Positions 61,348-64,000 of a stretch of 64,000 bases of DNA are shown here, one piece after another. The notes under the pieces were generated by a model, which ran no database searches, was not told the DNA's origin, and saw only the letters and a list, made by a program, of their open reading frames with translations. The stretch's first letter is position 1; every line of letters begins with the position of its first letter. The DNA is from Palsa-504 sp963787645 (GTDB lineage: Bacteria > Actinomycetota > Actinomycetes > Streptosporangiales > Streptosporangiaceae), in assembly GCA_963787645.1 (NCBI GenBank), contig CAWBDS010000014.1, positions 186,001 through 250,000 on the forward strand, in the 5' to 3' direction. The position numbers and the translations under genes are program-made.

Positions 61348-61572
61348 CACTCTCCGGTTATGCGCCGATACAGTAACGCTCGGTAGTTTGCGATGTGCTC
61401 GCCCGGAATATCGGTAATGATCGTCGAAATCTGCGGCAAGAACGATCAGACCGAAAGCAACCGTTTAGGCATACTGGGCTGTGGCAGGCGGGATGCGAGA
61501 GTCGTCCGGTTCGCCCGAACTGACTACCTGTAGCGAGGGGTCGTTCTCATTTTGCGATAGGGCATTAATAGT

Positions 61573-61598
61573 GACCGGAATGCACGTGCATTCCGGTC
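61573..61598. promoter_or_regulatory. Perfect 26-bp palindrome
   Basis: GACCGGAATGCAC and its exact reverse complement abut with no spacer. A stem of this sort without a loop is an unlikely terminator, so a dimeric protein-binding site is more probable. It lies about 225 bases after the LigD-type gene and 440 bases before lsr2. Confidence 0.45.
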
Positions 61599-61629
61599 GA
61601 GATGAGTCGAGGGATGACTGGCCGGCCAA

Positions 61630-61658
61630 GGTCAGCCCGGCCGCTGGCCGGGCTGACC
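61630..61658. terminator. Strong GC-rich hairpin, possible terminator
   Basis: GGTCAGCCCGGCC and GGCCGGGCTGACC form a perfect 13-bp stem around a three-base GCT loop. No run of T follows, as is common for actinomycete terminators. It may end the LigD-domain transcript. The preceding palindrome lies 32 bases upstream. Confidence 0.45.
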
Positions 61659-62037
61659 GCGCTCGGTGCTCGCATGCCGTGATCACATCGGTGCAGTGGG
61701 CAGTCGCAGGTCGGCTAGGTGTACGGCTAACGCACTATTAGTGAACGGGTGTCCGGATCAGCGCGGGGATGACTCGCCGGCCGGCAAAGCGGCGATCGGG
61801 CCATGCGGTCCCGTCCATGACCAGAATGACGTCGACGGGCGTCCAAGTGGTGCGCTTCGGCTTGAAGTATGCGCTCGCATACCGATCGTCACTTCAACCC
61901 ATCGCCGCGGGCCATCGAGATGACCGGGATCATCCTTCATCGAACGACACGTATTTTCAGTGTGCGACCCAGGGTGTGCTTATCGGCCGTCTATCGTCTA
62001 ATCTAGTCCACAATTAAACGAGAGAAACGGAGCACAC

Positions 62038-62376
62038 GTGGCCCAGAAGATCCAGACGCTGTTCATCGATGACATCGATGGCAGTGAGGCTGAGGGCACC
62101 GTCCGCTTTGCGCTGGATGGTGCCGAGTATGAGATTGATCTGAACGCAAAGCACGCCGACGCGCTGCGTAAGTCTTTGTCCAAGTACATCGACGCCGCGC
62201 GGCGGAGTTCGGGAGCGGCCCGCCGCCCGGCTCGAAGCGGGCGCCGGGCCTCGGCCAGCGGGGTCAACACCACCGAAGTTCGAGAGTGGGCAAAGGCGCA
62301 AGGTATCGAGGTCAAGGATCGTGGCCGCGTGCCTGCCGAATTGGTGGTCCGGTTCCGGGCCGCCACCGGGAACTAG
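62038..62376 (+). CDS. lsr2: Lsr2 nucleoid-associated protein (H-NS-like)
   Basis: A 112-residue DNA-bridging protein that silences AT-rich, often horizontally acquired genes. N-terminal dimerisation beta-hairpin (TLFIDDIDGSEAEGTVRFAL, GAEYEIDLNAKHADALRK), an Arg/Ala linker, and the C-terminal AT-hook-like domain with the R-G-R loop (EVREWAKAQGIEVKDRGRVP then AELVVRF). GTG 62038 has a purine-rich site upstream. Its presence near low-GC accessory genes is fitting but does not show direct control. Confidence 0.95.
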   Translation: MAQKIQTLFIDDIDGSEAEGTVRFALDGAEYEIDLNAKHADALRKSLSKYIDAARRSSGAARRPARSGRRASASGVNTTEVREWAKAQGIEVKDRGRVPAELVVRFRAATGN

Positions 62377-62484
62377 TCTTGGCCGCGGTTCGGCTGGCGG
62401 CTAATCGGACACCAGCCTGTGTGCGCCGTACCCTCGGCACAACCTTAACTCCCGCCGATCGAGCATCGCGGCCCGTAAACCGAT

Positions 62485-62525
62485 GCTGTGCCCTTCTGCG
62501 ACCGATGACCGCAGAAGGGCACAGC
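62485..62525 (+). terminator. Terminator hairpin after lsr2
   Basis: GCTGTGCCCTTCTGCG and CGCAGAAGGGCACAGC form a perfect 16-bp stem with a nine-base loop, 109 bases after the lsr2 stop. A further inverted repeat (CGTGGTTGAT / ATCAACCACG, 62573-62582 and 62606-62615) follows before the opposite-strand gene, so convergent transcription is insulated. Confidence 0.6.
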
Positions 62526-62662
62526 TCCTCCTGGAGCTTCGCATACCAGACAGCGTGCCCCCGGTCCCATTTCGTGGTTGATCCAGGGGGACTCTAGTAC
62601 CCGAAATCAACCACGGAGCCCGAATCCACCGCCATAACCGGAGGATCGGCCCGGCGAAGTTC

Positions 62663-63454
62663 TCACTTACCGGTACCGGCCAGGATCGATAGGACGCGAG
62701 GCCACGCGCGGCTTTGCGGATCGATGAGGTCGAAGTGGCCGGCTCCCGGAATTTCCACCAGTCGACCCGCGGTGAACAGCTGACTCATTCGCAACGGCAC
62801 CGTGTCGTCCTCAACGCCGTGTACCAGGGTGACGGGCATGGGCGGGGCGGGCAGCGCGGCGGGATCAGCCACCGCGTAGCGTGCGGGAACATCCTCTGGT
62901 CCGCCGCCCATCAAGGCGCGTACGGCTCCCGCCCCGAGATTCCATTCCGCACATAGCCGCAATGAGCTACACCCGGCCAGCGACACGACATGCGTGGGCG
63001 GGCTTGACCCCGAGGATCCCCGCCATGACGATCCGGGCGGCAATCCCGGCCGGCCCGCGGCCCACAGGACTAGGTGACCGCCTGCGGAGTGGCCCGCCCA
63101 GGTGATCCGGCTGGTGTCCGCGCCGTGCGGGCCGGCGATCGCCGCGACCTGATCCAGGGCCGAGGCGATGTCGTTGAACGGCCCCGTCCATCCCTCTTCG
63201 GCCATTCCGGCACGGCGGTATTCGGGCACCGCGACCACGCATCCGGCCGCCGCGAGGGCGCTGGCCATCGGCCCGAGATGGCGCCGGTCGTAGGCGGGCC
63301 GCCAGAACCCTCCGTGGACCAGCACGATCAGCGGCCGCCCCGCCGCCACCTGCCCAGCCGGCGGCAGCCGGAGGTCGATGACCTGCTCGGGCAGCGGACC
63401 ATAAGGAACAGTCAGGTCCGGCCCTGGCGAGGGCCGGTCCAGGACGTCGGTCAC
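62663..63454 (-). CDS. Alpha/beta hydrolase (BD-FAE/kynurenine formamidase-like)
   Basis: A 263-residue hydrolase. The oxyanion-hole motif H-G-G (LIVLVHGGFWRPAYDRRH), the nucleophile elbow ITWAGHSAGGHLVLW (Ser), and the acid/His pair VHGVEDDTVPLRMSQL and IPGAGHFDLIDP are all present, as in alpha/beta hydrolases of the kynurenine formamidase/carboxylesterase type (BD-FAE). Substrate unknown. GTG 63454 is used: it overlaps the acyl-CoA dehydrogenase stop (GTGA), so the two are co-translated. A short segment near 63030-63070 is Gly/Ser-rich and looks less well kept than the rest. Confidence 0.82.
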   Translation of the reverse strand: MTDVLDRPSPGPDLTVPYGPLPEQVIDLRLPPAGQVAAGRPLIVLVHGGFWRPAYDRRHLGPMASALAAAGCVVAVPEYRRAGMAEEGWTGPFNDIASALDQVAAIAGPHGADTSRITWAGHSAGGHLVLWAAGRPGLPPGSSWRGSSGSSPPTHVVSLAGCSSLRLCAEWNLGAGAVRALMGGGPEDVPARYAVADPAALPAPPMPVTLVHGVEDDTVPLRMSQLFTAGRLVEIPGAGHFDLIDPQSRAWPRVLSILAGTGK

Positions 63455-64000
63455 TGGGGGATCTGGGGCGTGACCCGGCTGACGATGGCGGTCGTGTCGG
63501 CGCCAGAAGGCAGCGTGCCGTAGGCGTGGCCCCAGTCGGAAAGCCCGTCGCCGAGCCGGGACGCCACGAACGCGTCGGCCACGGCCGGGTCCCCGTAGCG
63601 AACTAGCAGTGCCCCCTGCAGGGCCAGCGCCATGGCTTCGGCCAGGAAGCGGGCCCGCTCCTCGGCCGGGTCGCTGACCTCCTTGCGCAGCCGGGCGATG
63701 GCCTGGTCCAGGCGACGGTCGGCGCCGGCAGCCTGGTTGAGTTCGGCGAAGAACGCCTCGGCGGTTTCGGGCTGCCTGGTCAGCGCCCGCAGCGCGTCGA
63801 GTGCGGCCACGTTGCCCGAGCCCTCCCAGATCGACTGCAGCGGCGCCTCCCGGTACAGGCGCGGCATCCCGGACTCCTCCACGTATCCGTTGCCGCCCAG
63901 GCATTCCAGCGCCTCGGCGGCGTGCGCCGGAGCCCGCTTGCAGACCCAGTACTTGGTGGCCGCCAGCGCCAGCCGCCGGAACGCGGCCTCCTGTTCGTCG
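63451..64000 (-). CDS. Acyl-CoA dehydrogenase (AidB/FadE-like), C-terminal part; continues beyond the window
   Basis: The frame is open at the right edge and closes at 63451. It holds the end of the acyl-CoA dehydrogenase fold: KRAPAHAAEALECLGGNGYV, EESGMPRLYREAPLQSIWEG and SGNVAALDALRAL, characteristic of the AidB/isovaleryl-CoA-type group (the R-E-A-P-L-x-x-I-W-E-G motif). FAD-dependent oxidation of acyl-CoA, or an AidB-like DNA-protective role, cannot be separated here. Coupled to the downstream hydrolase by a GTGA overlap, so hydrolysis of a product is possible. Confidence 0.88.
   Translation of the reverse strand, partial: DEQEAAFRRLALAATKYWVCKRAPAHAAEALECLGGNGYVEESGMPRLYREAPLQSIWEGSGNVAALDALRALTRQPETAEAFFAELNQAAGADRRLDQAIARLRKEVSDPAEERARFLAEAMALALQGALLVRYGDPAVADAFVASRLGDGLSDWGHAYGTLPSGADTTAIVSRVTPQIPQ

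Larger units (their letters stand above)
61348..62037. other. Long gene-free stretch upstream of lsr2
   Basis: Nearly 700 bases without a credible gene. It holds a perfect 26-bp palindrome (61573-61598) and a strong hairpin (61630-61658), plus AT-rich sequence before lsr2. Short open frames show no family features. It may hold the promoter and autoregulatory region for lsr2, which in other actinomycetes is autoregulated (known), but no specific elements were verified. Confidence 0.4.

Overview
The window is high-GC DNA (about 70% G+C) with GTG/TTG starts, dense gene packing and an actinomycete backbone: glnA (adenylylatable type I), RDD protein, DUF4191 protein, lipA, lipB, a TIGR01777 epimerase, a SucB/DlaT-type E2, lpdA and pepA. 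This order matches, from memory, the glnA1-lipA-lipB-dlaT-pepB block of mycobacteria and streptomycetes. With Lsr2, two ECF41 (SigJ-like) sigma factors, a MDMPI-type (mycothiol-related) protein and many actinobacterial families, it points to a soil actinomycete (Streptosporangiales/Streptomycetales-like). The genus cannot be fixed from the window.

Layout. 0-9.2 kb: accessory genes (ankyrin repeats, an alpha/beta hydrolase with an internal deletion, MFS exporter, flavin-type oxidase, a complete IS256-family element, pentapeptide membrane protein, a PRC-barrel/small membrane protein/YihY operon). 9.2-11.9 kb: a decayed integrative element bounded by a 27-bp direct repeat identical to the 3' end of glnA. 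It holds an Ltp-domain protein, a fragment resembling the 3' end of RNase P RNA, a low-GC P-loop kinase and a tyrosine integrase truncated at both ends. 11.9-17.1 kb: glnA-RDD-DUF4191-lipA-lipB. 17.2-36.1 kb: a large accessory stretch separating lipB from the E2/lpdA/pepA block, with paired membrane paralogues, two ECF41 sigma factors coupled to an intradiol dioxygenase, a cellulose-synthase-like glycosyltransferase, three IS630-family elements head to tail, EamA/LysR, serine hydrolases and a nucleoside hydrolase. 36.1-41.7 kb: epimerase, E2, lpdA, pepA. 41.9-51 kb: two GT-C-type membrane glycosyltransferases, a collapsed ABC-transporter remnant, a ChrB-N/COG4280/small membrane protein cluster, and a two-component system next to a two-gene ABC exporter. 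51-60.6 kb: a run of genes broken by single-base shifts (peptidase E-like, lipoprotein, cysteine peptidase-like, a 2.3-kb membrane 'oxidoreductase', RHS protein), ending in an intact RHS C-terminal module with an overlapping small gene that looks like its immunity partner. 60.9-64 kb: stand-alone LigD 3'-phosphoesterase domain, lsr2 and the end of an acyl-CoA dehydrogenase operon.

Functional links. Lipoate made by LipB/LipA is the cofactor of the E2 next door, and LpdA is its E3, so this block makes and uses lipoyl-dehydrogenase complexes; GlnA handles nitrogen assimilation. Most of the rest is accessory. The window is rich in scars: internal deletions, truncated remnants, IS insertions and frameshifts. 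Because even the housekeeping E2 gene carries a one-base shift, some of the breaks, above all the dense set at 51-60 kb, may be sequence-consensus errors rather than biology.
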